Below, one piece after another: positions 44,699 to 55,912 of a DNA stretch of 64,000 nt. Below the pieces are notes generated by a model, which worked only from the letters and a program-made list of their open reading frames with translations, was not told the origin of the DNA and did no database searches. The first letter of the stretch is position 1. Every line of letters begins with the position of its first letter. The stretch spans positions 20,629,275-20,693,274 of the forward strand of contig CM043869.1 in assembly GCA_023846275.1 (NCBI GenBank), in the 5' to 3' direction. Position numbers and translations under genes: made by a program. This DNA comes from Vanilla planifolia (Eukaryota; Streptophyta; Magnoliopsida; Asparagales; Orchidaceae).

Positions 44699-46547
44699 CT
44701 GCAAAAATTGCAACCTGTGAAAAATAAAGGATTAATTTACTGGAATCTTAATCATGCAATATACCTAATGAAAAATTTTAAAAATTTGTACAAGTCATAA
44801 AAAATATGTTGATATTGTTTTTGAAGTATAAAATTCTTAATTCTAATTTACGTGATCAAGAGAAACATAATAATATTGAAAAGATATTATGTTTTTGAAA
44901 ATTTGAAAAAGTTTAAGACAAGACACATCAAGATGAAATAATTTAAAAGCAAATGAGTTGTTACCAAAGTAACATTAACCATGTCCTCAAAAGGGGCGGT
45001 TCAACGTTATGGCGTAGCATCAATCTTCTTAAAAAATAATTCAAATCACTTTAAATTGTCAAAAAAGTACAACTATGTTTTTCACTAGAGAACAAAATAA
45101 TATCACATTGCACTTTTTGGTTCAAGATCGTAATCAACATATCAATTAAGAAAATAGTCCACTTATCCAAAATCAAATGATTATTTAAAGCACATGACAA
45201 AGGCAAAGCTTTACGAAAAAAATCAAAAGTTTAATTGCCCTGATCCTAACGTATTTTTAGCTCTATTTCTTAGTGGAAACAATCCCATTCTAATATTCCA
45301 TTATGTCACCCTTTATCAACAATAATTTCTTTATTGCCAAGCATGAGCATCTTGTAGCATAATTGGTCAAATACTGGCAATATAAATTTGCCTACCAGTC
45401 CTAACAAAGCCTTACCAGATAGAACATCAAGCAAACTTCTGCAACTTAAATGCATGGCATTAACTCCAAAAAGCGGTGCCTCAAGTTATGTCCCAACAAT
45501 TTGTATAATAAATCCAATATACTTGAGGCATATCCAAGTAGCAATAAAGTTTTCCAACATTACCACCATAATCATTAAACATCATTACCACTAAAATTGC
45601 ATTTTTATACTCAAATATTTAATTCAAAACCTTTTTAAAGCTTTCCTACACATTTCAACAATTCAATTAGTTTAGAGAATAAGATTCAAATAGATCTCGA
45701 CAAATGGAAAATTCCATGAAGTACAAACACCCTTAACGAAGTTATTGTATCTTTGTCAAACTCTCAGACTTGGGCTTCAAGACCATGCATTACAAGTGCC
45801 ATTTTGCATCACTAATCTAAATTTGTAAAAAGCACAATCTCATATCCTCCATAAAATTCTAGGATGTATTGCACATTCTTTTAACAAGTGTCTAACACTC
45901 TTCCTAACCCTAAAAAGGGTGCATGATTAACAAGCATCAAAATAATTTGTGTTTCCTAGAAAATAAAAATGATGCATGATGATTGATGTCATTCAAACAT
46001 TCTTAAAGAAAAAATAACCATTCTATAAGAGAAGTAGATTACTAAAATCTTTCCTATAGAAACAATAGCATCTTAGAATCAACGTGTCTGACCTCACTTA
46101 ATGTGTCAAAGGGCTATTCTTGTAATTATAATAACGGAATATGAATTAAGTGTTGGCAGCCTAAACCTTTTTAATATAAGAATCTAGTAAAAGAAATATA
46201 CAGCCTCACAAGAAATAGTTAAGATTCTATATTTAAGAAATCATGGGAAAAAATGCTTGTTTTGTTCATTGCAGAGGGAAATCAAACCTTTATGATTATC
46301 AACAATTAGAAAGGCCTAATCAAGTCTAACAACTTATCAACAATTATAATCTTCTCTTAAACCTCAATGACATGGAAGTTTCCCATTTTCACCAATGCCC
46401 AGTTCAAAATATAACTTTAACCAATACAAACAAAAGATATTTCCACCTATTAAAATGCTGAATAGAAATATGTTGAATAATGATGGCCTTCAAAATTGAA
46501 GTGTACAGAACACTATAATAGATTCGTCCAAAAATAAAATAACGAAC
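44699..46547. other. Span between SDA1 exon 1 and CTR9 exon i
   Basis: Includes the counterpart of the unrecognised exon-like stretch (45300-45900). Similarity to the left copy stops near 46025. None of the central SDA1 exons were found here or anywhere in the window. Confidence 0.55.
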
Positions 46548-46927
46548 CTTGTTATTGACAAGGAGGATGATGGCTTGTGTTAGATTGGAACGAAGGGAAG
46601 CCAGGAGGATCCGAACTTCGGATTGAAGGTGATGAGAGACTAATGAGGAAATTAAGCGAGGCATCACGGTTGGTATGGGGTCATGTGTGCAAGGAACATC
46701 GTGGGGTCACTGAGATCTTTTGAGACCACCAGGTCCGACTGCGAACTGAGCACGAATTGCTGAAGCAAGAGATGTAGTAACAATTTGAAGTGGCCGTAGA
46801 TAAGGAGAAGCCATTCCTCGTATCCTTCTGGGTCAAGCTTCATCTTGGATTGAAGTAGAGGAAGGTTCAGCCTATCAGCTGCCTTTCCAGATGCAGAAAA
46901 GGAATCCGATAAGAGGAGGTTAGCCAC
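46548..46927 (-). pseudogene. SDA1: SDA1 exon 1 with start codon, frameshifted
   Basis: From ATG at 46927 it contains SFSASGKAADRLNLPLLQSK, MKLDPEGYEEWLLLIYGHFK, then DLSDPTMFLAHMTPY. After a frame change near 46665 it reads LRSNLTQAIILLVNNK and ends at a GT donor. The SDA1 N-terminus in plants runs SASGRSSEKL.LPSLQSKMK.DPEGYE.EL.L.Y.QFKSS, then KDLGDRAMFLAHVTPFYP, then LRCHVTQALILL.NRK, so the order and the exon-end position fit. About 115-125 codons. The product would act in nucleolar 60S assembly; this copy is broken by at least one frameshift. Confidence 0.88.
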
Positions 46928-47040
46928 CGTTGCTAGTTCTACAGATCAATTAACAAAACCCTAGTCAAAGGGAAGCTCAGAAGAACCAAGCTAAAAAGCC
47001 TATGCGGTTTCGAGATGGCAAATTTTTAAATACAAAAGAT
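46928..47040 (-). promoter_or_regulatory. Probable 5' leader of the SDA1 copy
   Basis: Directly upstream of the SDA1 ATG, on the minus strand, the sequence is less AT-rich and contains CTAGGGTTTTG, a word common in leaders of plant ribosome-related genes. Beyond 47040 composition drops to extreme AT. No TATA box was assigned. Confidence 0.4.
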
Positions 47041-47590
47041 AATTACTATATATTAATAATTTATTAAACAGAAGTGGGGAGTATTGTTTTTAATTTGATT
47101 AGAGCCACTAGGATTACTCTACACATTAGTATGGGACTAAAGTTTTTAAAATATTTAAATTAAAAAAAATTTAATAATATATTTAATTAAAAGATTGGGG
47201 TATTATTACTATATTTTGATAACAATAATATTTTTTATTATATTATTATTAAATAATAATCTATCAATAAACACATCTTTATGGATAAAATTTATTAAAT
47301 TTTAAAAAGCATAAATGTGCATCACAATTTTTTATCATCAGTCTACAATATAGTTATATGATAAGTAATAGAGATGTAAAGTTTGAGAATTTTATGATAA
47401 AAGTCAAACTCTTGATATTCTTTTGCTTAATGTTAGACTCTGAAGATCCATCAGCTTGATGTTGGACAATTAAAAGTTAGTTGTCGTCGCTGGCAATGTG
47501 ATCGCCTAAGGAGACAATGCACATGATTCATCCATCTCGTACCTATGTCTTATGCATTAATCACTTTTATTAGTTGTAACACATTATTTT
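47041..47590. other. AT-rich sequence
   Basis: No gene or repeat recognised. Confidence 0.5.
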
Positions 47591-47599
47591 AACTTAACT

Positions 47600-50500
47600 C
47601 ATTTCAATTATAATATATATTTACTTATTATTTAGGTGATACTTTATTATTATTTATGCTTATTTCTTTTTGTAATTCATATTTTCTATAAAATGTGTTT
47701 TGAACGAGATGAAAAAAAAGTTGGTTTTATTTGTCTTGATATGCTCTATCTAATTAAATATTTATTTTAATATTTTCATATATTTCTTATTATATTTGTT
47801 TCTTACTTTATAAGATATTTTTACTCATACTTGATTTCATCATTGAGGATATTATACTTGATCTCCTTAGTACCTTGGAGGATAACTTTATCATACATGT
47901 TTTTTTAAATAATTTAGCTCATTTGATCAAGAGTTTTCTTTAGTTTGGATATATTATTATGAAACTCTCACTCTTCTATGGTGTGACATTTATATAGTTT
48001 TTATTTAGACATTATAAATTCTTTTAGTTTATCTTTTTTTTTGCTTTATTATATATTTATCAAATATTAAAATACTAATTTATTATTATTTATGCTTATT
48101 TAAATTGATATTTTATAATAAATCCAAACAAGTTCTAATTGAGACATATCAAACGTCATTACCTTTCTAGTTTAATAAGTTGTATAAATGTAAATATTTT
48201 ATTATCCATGGTTTTTGCACTCTTATAAGATTTTTTGATTCCTACAAGGTCGTTGCACATATGGAAGTAATTTATTATCTTATAATATTTTATTATCCAT
48301 GCAACTTTTTCTAAGTAATTTATCTCATTTCATAAAAAAATATTTTATTATATTATGGTGAAACTCAAATTCTCTACACATGTAAATTTAATATCACTTA
48401 GATTTTGTTATTTTAAATTTGTTTTAATTTATTCCATTAGTATTTTGGAATACAACTTTTCTCATATAATTTATCTCATTTCTTGAAATGTTTTATTTTT
48501 ATTTAGTTATATTTTTATGAAACTAAAATTATCCACTCATGTAAACTTAAGATCACTTTGATTTGGTCATATTTTATTGTTGCTATTAATAAACCTTTAA
48601 ATGATAATACATATTTACTCTTATTTGTCATTACAATTTACAGTAATTCCAAACTAAGTTTGACTAAGATAAAATAAATATTGTTGAACTCATCTACAAG
48701 ATATCTATTTTATTTAATATACATTTTTGAATTTTAAAATAATTTATTTTCTACGATTTTTGTATGCTTTTTATGATATTTGGATTTGTATCATATTTGG
48801 ATTTCTTGAAATGTTTCACTTTTATTTTGTTATATTTCTATGAAACTCAAATTATCCACTCATGTTAACTTAAGATCACTTTGATTTGGTCATATTTTAT
48901 TATTTCTATTTATAAACGTTTTAGCATTAATACATATTTACTCTTATTTGTCTTTCAATTTACAGTAATTCCAAGCTAAGTCTGGCCAAGATAAAATAAA
49001 TATTATTGAACTCGTCTACACGAGATCTATTTTATTAAATATACATTTTTTAATTTTAAAATATTTTATTTTCTAAGATTTTTGTTCACTTTTTAAGATA
49101 TTTGGATTTGTAAAATTGAACACAACTTTCTCGTAAAATTTATCTCATTTCTACAATTGTTTCACAGCTAATTGTTATGCAACTTGAAATTTCCTATCAT
49201 GTGGCATATATATCATTTAGATTTGGTTTTGTTACATAACTTTTATTTATATCATCATTGCTTTAATATATCTTCATTGAATATTTAAATTATATTATTT
49301 GTGATTATTTATATTGAAATTTGTAGTAATACTAAATAAGGCTTGATTAAGATTAAAAAAAAAACCTTATTAGTCTCATCTCATTGAGCTCTCTTTAATT
49401 AAATATTTTTTTTAAAATTTTTGCATGTTTTAAAATATTTTTTGAATTATACATGACTTGATAATCGAGGATGCCATACCTTATCACCTTGGTATCTTAG
49501 AATGTAATTTTCCTATACAATTATCTCATTTCTTCAAATTGTTTGTTTTGATTTAGTTATATTACGATATAACCTTAAGTAACGTTTCCTATGAGGATTA
49601 CATCACTTTGATTTGCTTAGATTATGTTGATTTGATTTATCTCTTTTCTACTTTAATATATGTTTTCTTAATATTGAAAATTTTTATTGTTATTATTATA
49701 TATTATTTTCTACTTTTATAACAAAAGTCATTGGAGTCATTTAAAAATGTTTTACCTTATTAAAATTTCATTCAAATGCTTTATGGGACATTTCTATTCA
49801 TATCTTATTTGATGATCATAGATGTTACACTAAGTTCTTAGGTTTTTTGAATGCAAATTTCTTATACATTTTAATTCTTTTCTTTAAATTTTTTTATTTA
49901 AATTTTTTTCTTTATTTTGTTATGTTAATAACAAACTATAATCTTCTTTTCTGTGAGGTCTACCTTGCATTAATTCAGTTATATTACATTGTTTCATTTT
50001 ATCTCATCTTAGCTTTAATATGTATTTATTTAAAATTGAAATAATATTTTGTAAATATATATGCTTATTTTTCTTGATAATTCACAATAATCCTTTACAA
50101 TGCCTGATCAAAATATAACAAATATCATTAGAATAATCTCAAAGAGCTATTTTCATTTTAATATTTATTTTTATATTTTCAAATGCTTCATTTTTCTTGG
50201 CTTTTTCAATTGCTTACGAAACATTTTTAATTTATATCTAGTTTTATGGACCATGATGTTACACTCAATTTCTTTTGATTTGGTTATATTATATTTTTTG
50301 ATTTATCATATTTTCGATTGATTAAATGTTGAAATATGAATTTATTATTTTTTATAGTTATTTAAATCAGTATTTTTGAACTAATTCAAAATAGGGAAAG
50401 ATTGAGAGAGAACAAACTTGGTTACACTCGTCCCTATATGTTTTTTCTAATTAAATATTTATTTTTTTAATTGTTCAAAATATTTTTATTTAAATAGTTT

Positions 50501-50600
50501 TTAAACTGATTTTATGTGATTTTGTTGTGTTATATTTTTAATTTATCTTATTTTAGATTTATTACATCTTTATTAAATTTTAAAACATTAATTTTTTTAA
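47600..50600 (+). repeat. Degenerate satellite-like tandem repeat
   Basis: Recurring word order TTATCTCATTT-TTGAAATG, GTTATATT-TATGAAAC, ATGTNAACTTAAGATCACTTT, GATTTGGTCATATTTTATT, ACATATTTACTCTTATTTGT, CAGTAATTCCAA, TTTTAATTAAAT. The best pair is spaced 322-323 bp (48533/48856 and 48641/48963). Further, more diverged units lie before and after at irregular spacings of about 330-390 bp or more. Roughly seven to nine units. Not seen elsewhere in the window. Confidence 0.75.
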
Positions 50601-50888
50601 AGAATTAAAGATGTAGGGATTTTTGTAAACAAAAATTGTAAAGTATTAAATTTTTTGAGTAACTTAAATTTCACTGAATTTTGTTTCATTAAAACACTGA
50701 TGTGTATTTTGTTTATCTCTACTAACTTCAGCAAAAAGAAAATAGTTAGTGGAAGCCCAATTAAGGATCGAGGGTGGATGTGGGCACAGGTTTTTGTTGA
50801 AGCACCTAAAAAATCTTGTGTGTATTTCGTTTATTATTGAGAAATTTTATTTCGTCAATAAAAAAATTTTAAAGTAAAAAATTTTCTT
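50601..50888. other. Junction sequence before the right copy
   Basis: A short frame (50655-50840, plus) with no recognisable product. Duplicated sequence starts at about 50889. Confidence 0.5.
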
Positions 50889-51767
50889 ACTAATTTTTGA
50901 AAATGAAAATTTTCTTAAATAAACAATTCACTCATCCCCTCTTATTCGTTATGCCTCAAATGTTTTACAATAAGTTAGACATCTACTTGGTTTTATTGGA
51001 CATGTTAACTGCCTTTTGTAATATGATCATTATATTGTTTCATATATTTGGCTTCACATAAAATTGATTTTGAAGGTTAGGCATAGTTTTTTCATTTGTT
51101 TTGGTTATGTGAGCATACCAAATGTTCTGAAACATAATGTATTTATTTAATTTTTTATGAAAAGTACATTTAAAAATTAAAGTATTAAGAAAAAAATAAA
51201 AAAATAGAGGATGTGACACCCGATCCCAAGAAAGGCAAGCTTGGTCACCACAATTATGAGCCAATCTTATGCAAATCAAGCAACATGATTACATTATTAT
51301 ACATGTGTTGCAAAGAGCAAAAGATCACTGATAATGAAACAATTGATAACATTGAGTTTTATAATTGGGTTCAATTATTAGACAAGTTAAATAAGCTATT
51401 TAATGAAGTAATCTAAAAAATCCGGCATCCTTAAGAAGTTGGTTATTAAGGGTCATATATTTGACACTTACAAGGATAACATACTTGATTGTCAAGTCAA
51501 CCTTATCTAGTTTGGATAAAGGATTATAACAATCTCTTCCATAATCTTTACTATAAAATAATAGCTTTATTTTCCAAAACAAAATACTTATAACATTATC
51601 CAAATTATCTATTTAGGTACAAGGTCTTAAACTAATACATAAGCCACTAAACAAAAAGTATTAATGACAAAAAATAATGTGAAGAGAATATATCCAATAA
51701 GTATCTTGAACACCATACACATTGCAATGGAACTATATATTCATATAACATGAGGATAATGTTTCAA
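50889..51767 (+). repeat. Flank segment E (right copy)
   Basis: Reverse match of 16704-17577. It holds the frame 51213-51416 (KKGKLGHHNYEPILCKSSNM, ITLLYMCCKEQKI, FYNWVQLLDKLNKLFNEV), paralogous to 17022-17258; product unknown. Confidence 0.75.
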
Positions 51768-51772
51768 GAAAA
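51768..51772 (-). repeat. Empty copia target site (TTTTC)
   Basis: On the minus strand, segment D ends ATATTGAG, then TTTTC, then TTGAAAC of segment E. This is the uninterrupted pre-insertion arrangement. Confidence 0.85.
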
Positions 51773-53092
51773 CTCAATATTATTTTTTATTTAATTTTAG
51801 TTAATCTAAACTTATTTTAAATATCATGCCATTACTTAAAATAAAATCTATATATTATATTTCTAATATAAACTAGTTCTCATGCTATCTGTGTGATTTA
51901 ATGTATGTACCTTATCATAAAATAAACATACAAAAGTTACATAGAAATTTAAAAACTATGAGCCAATGTAATACAAATACTTCTTATCAAGATAACTATC
52001 ATATATAAAAATACAAAATGTAAAATGGCTTATAAGATACCTTAATTTAAGAATAAATTATCTATTAATTTAATATTACATTTATATTACCATTATCAAA
52101 CTTTTCTACCTAAATTTAAGGTGAAAATTCTTAATCCGCTTTCCTTTTCTTTTAGTTTTTCTACAAAGTCATAGATGCATAAACATGAGTTACTATATAA
52201 TCTTTAATAATGAAAATATCTAAATTTCCTTAAGATTATATAACCCTATGTATTCTCTCTACTATCTCTTCTACTACAAAAACATCAATTATATGATTCC
52301 CCCATCGTGTTGTACAATTTACATCTCACTAAATCATTGCTGTTAATTCTTCCCTATATATGGGTATCAGAATCCCATCTTACTCTTTGACCTTTATCTA
52401 ATCATATTGTATAAGAAGCTCACGGTACAGTATGATCGCTCCAACTATGATGTGATGAGATTGTTGGACCACACAATAACCTTACTTCTTGAACCAAGTT
52501 AAGTCTAAATGCATTATATATTCTCTTAATTGTATTGTATGTTTATTAACTCCTTAAACAAATTATTGATAATCATATTGAATATTGAGTCTATTCATAT
52601 AGTAGATTCACCTCCAAACAAAATCATAAGGCCTAAATTCAATTATATTTTTCTATAAGACAACTCTAAACCCCCATAATTAATAATCATAGCATTCTTA
52701 CCTTGTACAATAAAATAAAACCACTAATTCCTTTATAAAAATGAATAATTCATTAAAAAATATAATTTCATCCTTTTTTTATTTTCACTCATTATAGTAG
52801 CTTTCTAGTATGTTCATCCCCTTCTTGATTCTTATAGTAATAGTAGTCTCCTTTTTGTCTTCCTTACTACTTTCCTTATGACCAATACAATTTTTTATTC
52901 TCTTTCTTGTTTTTCTCTTGAATTGAGACTTTTTTCTTCCTTCTTCTCTTTATTTTCTCTTTTTCTCCTTCTCTTCCCCCATTTTTCTTTCATTAGCTAC
53001 ATCTCTAAAGTACCTAAAACTTTGAGTAATAACTTATTTAACACTACTTATTAAAGATAATTGGCTTAAATTAAAAAGTCTTATTTGACATT
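51773..53092 (+). repeat. Segment D, copy 1 (next to empty site)
   Basis: Direct repeat of 55913-57275 at high similarity over about 1.3 kb. Both contain AACTCAATATT at the start, TTCTCATGCT, a CTCTTTGACC stretch, CCCTTCTT(G/T)ATTCTTATAG, and TAACTTATTTAACACTA near the end. No gene recognised. It abuts truncated copia gag at about 53090. Confidence 0.85.
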
Positions 53093-53924
53093 TCTTTTTG
53101 CCAAATTTTGTGCTAAACCAGTAACATGAAATCTTACATTATCCTCCAATTCTATGGAGGAGGTAGAGGTGTAATCCAAATCATATTTGGTGGCTTTGAA
53201 GGCCATGGGTTTTTCCTTCTTCCTTTCATGCTTTAACTTGCTTGTAGAAGCCTCTTCCATAGGTCTCCTAGTCATTTCTATTTCCGCAGTGAGAAGTTCC
53301 CCAAGGAGTTCATCCAATGAAAGTTTGTTGACATCTTTAGCAGTCTTAATAGCCATTGGAAGGAGATCATATTCCTTTGGAAAAATTCTCAAAATTTCCT
53401 CACTAGGTCACGATTTGAGAATGCCCTTTAAAAATTTATCTAGTCCTTTGTTACGTCATTAAATCTTAAAAACATACTTTTAATACTCTCACCAGGATTT
53501 ATTTTAAAAAGCTCATAGTCATTAGTGAGGATGTTGATTTTCATCTCTTTTACTTGTGAGGTGCCCCATAAGTTACTTCGAGTTTTTTCGACACCTCAAA
53601 TGTCGTATGCAAATTTATAATTTTTGTGAATTCACTAGGAGAAATTCCACAATCAAGATAGTTCAAGGCCCTAGCATTCAATTGAGCCAATGTTTTATGC
53701 TCAACATTAAGCTAACTAAAGGGCTTGACTTTATCGGTGAAAGAATTTCTAGGAAGTTCACAAGGCTTAGTCATAACTTCACATAATTCTAAATCGATAA
53801 ATTGAATAAAAGTTCTAAAATGGTTTTTCCAATATAAGTAAAATTACCCTTTAAACAAGGGAGGCCAAATTGAAGAAAAACCTTCACACAAAATTGCACC
53901 CATATCAATCAAAGAGGAAGCCAT
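53090..53924 (-). pseudogene. Copia gag, 3'-truncated (right copy)
   Basis: ATG at 53924 (MASSLIDMGAILCEGFSS), WPPLFKG, then YLYWKNHFRTFI, LARALNYL-type and FTKIINLHTTFEVSKKLEVT segments. Later, in another frame, come KDVNKLSLDELLGELLTAEI and KKEKPMAFKATKYDLDYT. Equivalent to left gag 12045-12790 but including the N-terminus lost there. It stops before the zinc knuckle, at GCAAAAAGAAATG, where segment D begins. Confidence 0.85.
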
Positions 53925-54022
53925 AAAACCAAAAATCACAAAACCACGAAAAATGTTAGAAAGCCTTCACTTAGCACAAGTGGATCTCCTACATGATGTT
54001 ACTCACGTAATTTGGGATTACT

Positions 54023-54035
54023 CTCTCTCATACCA
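54023..54035 (-). promoter_or_regulatory. Copia primer-binding site
   Basis: On the minus strand, TGGTATGAGAGAG starts two bases after the LTR end. It resembles the plant initiator tRNA-Met complement TGGTATCAGAGC used by most plant copia elements. Confidence 0.75.
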
Positions 54036-54037
54036 AT

Positions 54038-55907
54038 TGAAGTTCTTTGTGCTAAAGACAATCCCACAAGAGGGGGAGTGAATTGTGGTAAATAAAATTT
54101 TCATTTGATTTTTGGTTTCAATTTAACTTAAATCTTTTAAGTAAGAATATGAAAGAATAGTACACAAAAGATTTTTAAGTCGACTAAAAATCGAGTCTAC
54201 ATCCACCACCAACCGGTGTTGGGAAAGGAACACTAAAATCACAAAATTTACAGGAGAGGTTTTTCGTACGGTTCACCTCAAAACTTCTTCAAATTTTTCC
54301 TATGGCTAATCCCGAACCTACTTGAGTTTTTTTGGGCTCAAATCAAACCCCAGGCTTTTGCAAAATTATCAGAATGCCCTTACCCAAAAGAAAGAAATAC
54401 AAAAAATTGGCAAAACATAAGACAATTTTAAGAGAAATACGAGGCACACACAATACTGAGAAGAGGGAGGAATAGAGATTGAAAAATAATTGAAGCAAAA
54501 ACCTCCAATTTCGGGTTCCTTCTTCCAACTTTCACTTTGTGACTTTTGAAACACCGTATGTACTTAGAATTGCTCGATGTTGTGATTTGTAAGCTTTGAA
54601 ATATTAGCAATTATAACATCTAGGAGTTCTTCATCATTCCCTATTTATAGAGCTTAAACTATGCTCTATGTCCACTCCCAACGGTTCTAAAATAAACTAG
54701 CTGTTTGGGTAAAAGCAGTCACCATTCGATTTGGAGCCTGAAATGAACATTTCTGATTGAATCTCGAATTTACTGTTTGAGATCAATCCTGGCCATTGGA
54801 TCTAAGCGCCATGATCTGGGCCATTGGATGGTGCATTAGTTGTCCTACATGTATTAAAATAATTTGTCTAGAAATCAATTAAAGTAGAAACTTACTGTAG
54901 TGGTTCTGTATCCTCTTGCTAATCTAGCTCAGTTCCAAATTTACTATGTTATCATGTAGTAATTTAGCTTGTATAATCTAAGCCATCTGATTGCAGCTAC
55001 CCTTTTGCCTCCTTTCATAATGGAATGGAAGTTTAGTCCCACATTGTCCAAATATCTTTGCTATTGCTCTCTATAACACTTTTGGTTCGTTAGTCACTTG
55101 AGCCATTTGGGGTTGGCTCCCCCCTCCCTCGACCAAGATACCATCATTTGGTCCTGGTTGGCTTAATTTCGCGCTTGCTCTGGTCAGCTTTCTCTACGGG
55201 ATGAGTTCGTACTTGTTTAGTTCAGGAGCTACGGGCTAATTTCTCACTTGTTCCATTCAACAGCTCTACCTACGGCCTTTGGGCTTCGCTCGCCCTTTTC
55301 GGGTCTATCAAACAATATTTATTTAATTTTATTTTTTAAATCCTTAAAGCTTGGATAGATCAGCCGCCGGGTCGGGTCTTCCGGCCCCACGCTAAAGTGA
55401 AAATTCTTGAGACTAAAGTTGTTTTGTGAGAATTTCTGTGTAAAAAATTTGAAAATAAGTATAACAAAATAATTTTATATTATGATAGTATTACAAGTGC
55501 CCTAAATGAATATGAAGAGAAATTCATTAAAAATTATTCCTAAATAATTTTAAAAAATTAAATATCAATGTTTATACTTTTCATCAATAATGCTTGGCCC
55601 AAAAATAAAAATTTAAAATTATTAAACTTATAACGTTTTCAAATATTAATACTAATAGTGTGCCATCATCTCAAAATTTTGACATATGAAATTAAAGACA
55701 AAAAAAGAGATATTCAAGTATAAAGATTTTGGTGCATGCCTTCAATTTCCATGAAGCTTGCAATCACTCCAAGAATCTTAAAGACCACTATTTTAGACAT
55801 TTAAAGTTCATGACTTGACTTAATTGAATATTAACAATTTCACTTAAAAAAAGCTCATATGAGATATAAAATTTTATGCTTGACTCATAATATACAAGGG
55901 TGAAACA
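54038..55907 (-). mobile_element. Copia 5' LTR (right copy)
   Basis: TG (55907) to CA (54038), 1870 bp, followed on the minus strand by the primer-binding site and gag; so this is the 5' LTR of an element inserted on the minus strand. It matches the left 3' LTR without the extra 131-bp unit. TATA box at 54642-54649. Short frames on the minus strand near 54343-54610 are within LTR sequence and are not genes. Confidence 0.9.
54642..54649 (-). promoter_or_regulatory. LTR TATA box (right copy)
   Basis: TATAAATA on the minus strand, in the same context as in the left LTR (16086-16093). Confidence 0.65.
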
Positions 55908-55912
55908 GGAAA
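55908..55912 (-). repeat. Copia target-site duplicate, 5' side
   Basis: On the minus strand, GAG-TTTCC precedes the LTR TG. It differs by one base from TTTTC at the empty site and after the left 3' LTR. Confidence 0.75.

Larger units (their letters stand above)
36341..46025 (+). repeat. Middle copy of segmental duplication
   Basis: From GTGAACAAGTGT at 36341 it runs parallel to the right copy from 61160 (as far as 63224, where the right copy breaks off). From about 36870 it also matches the reverse complement of the left copy, down to about position 625. It therefore starts inside what is DUF4220 3' spacer in the right copy and lacks the DUF4220 gene. Confidence 0.88.

Noticed and set aside
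54343..54610. Three overlapping minus-strand frames of about 60 codons
   Set aside because: They lie within the copia LTR downstream of its TATA box and overlap in all frames; no copia LTR gene is known there.
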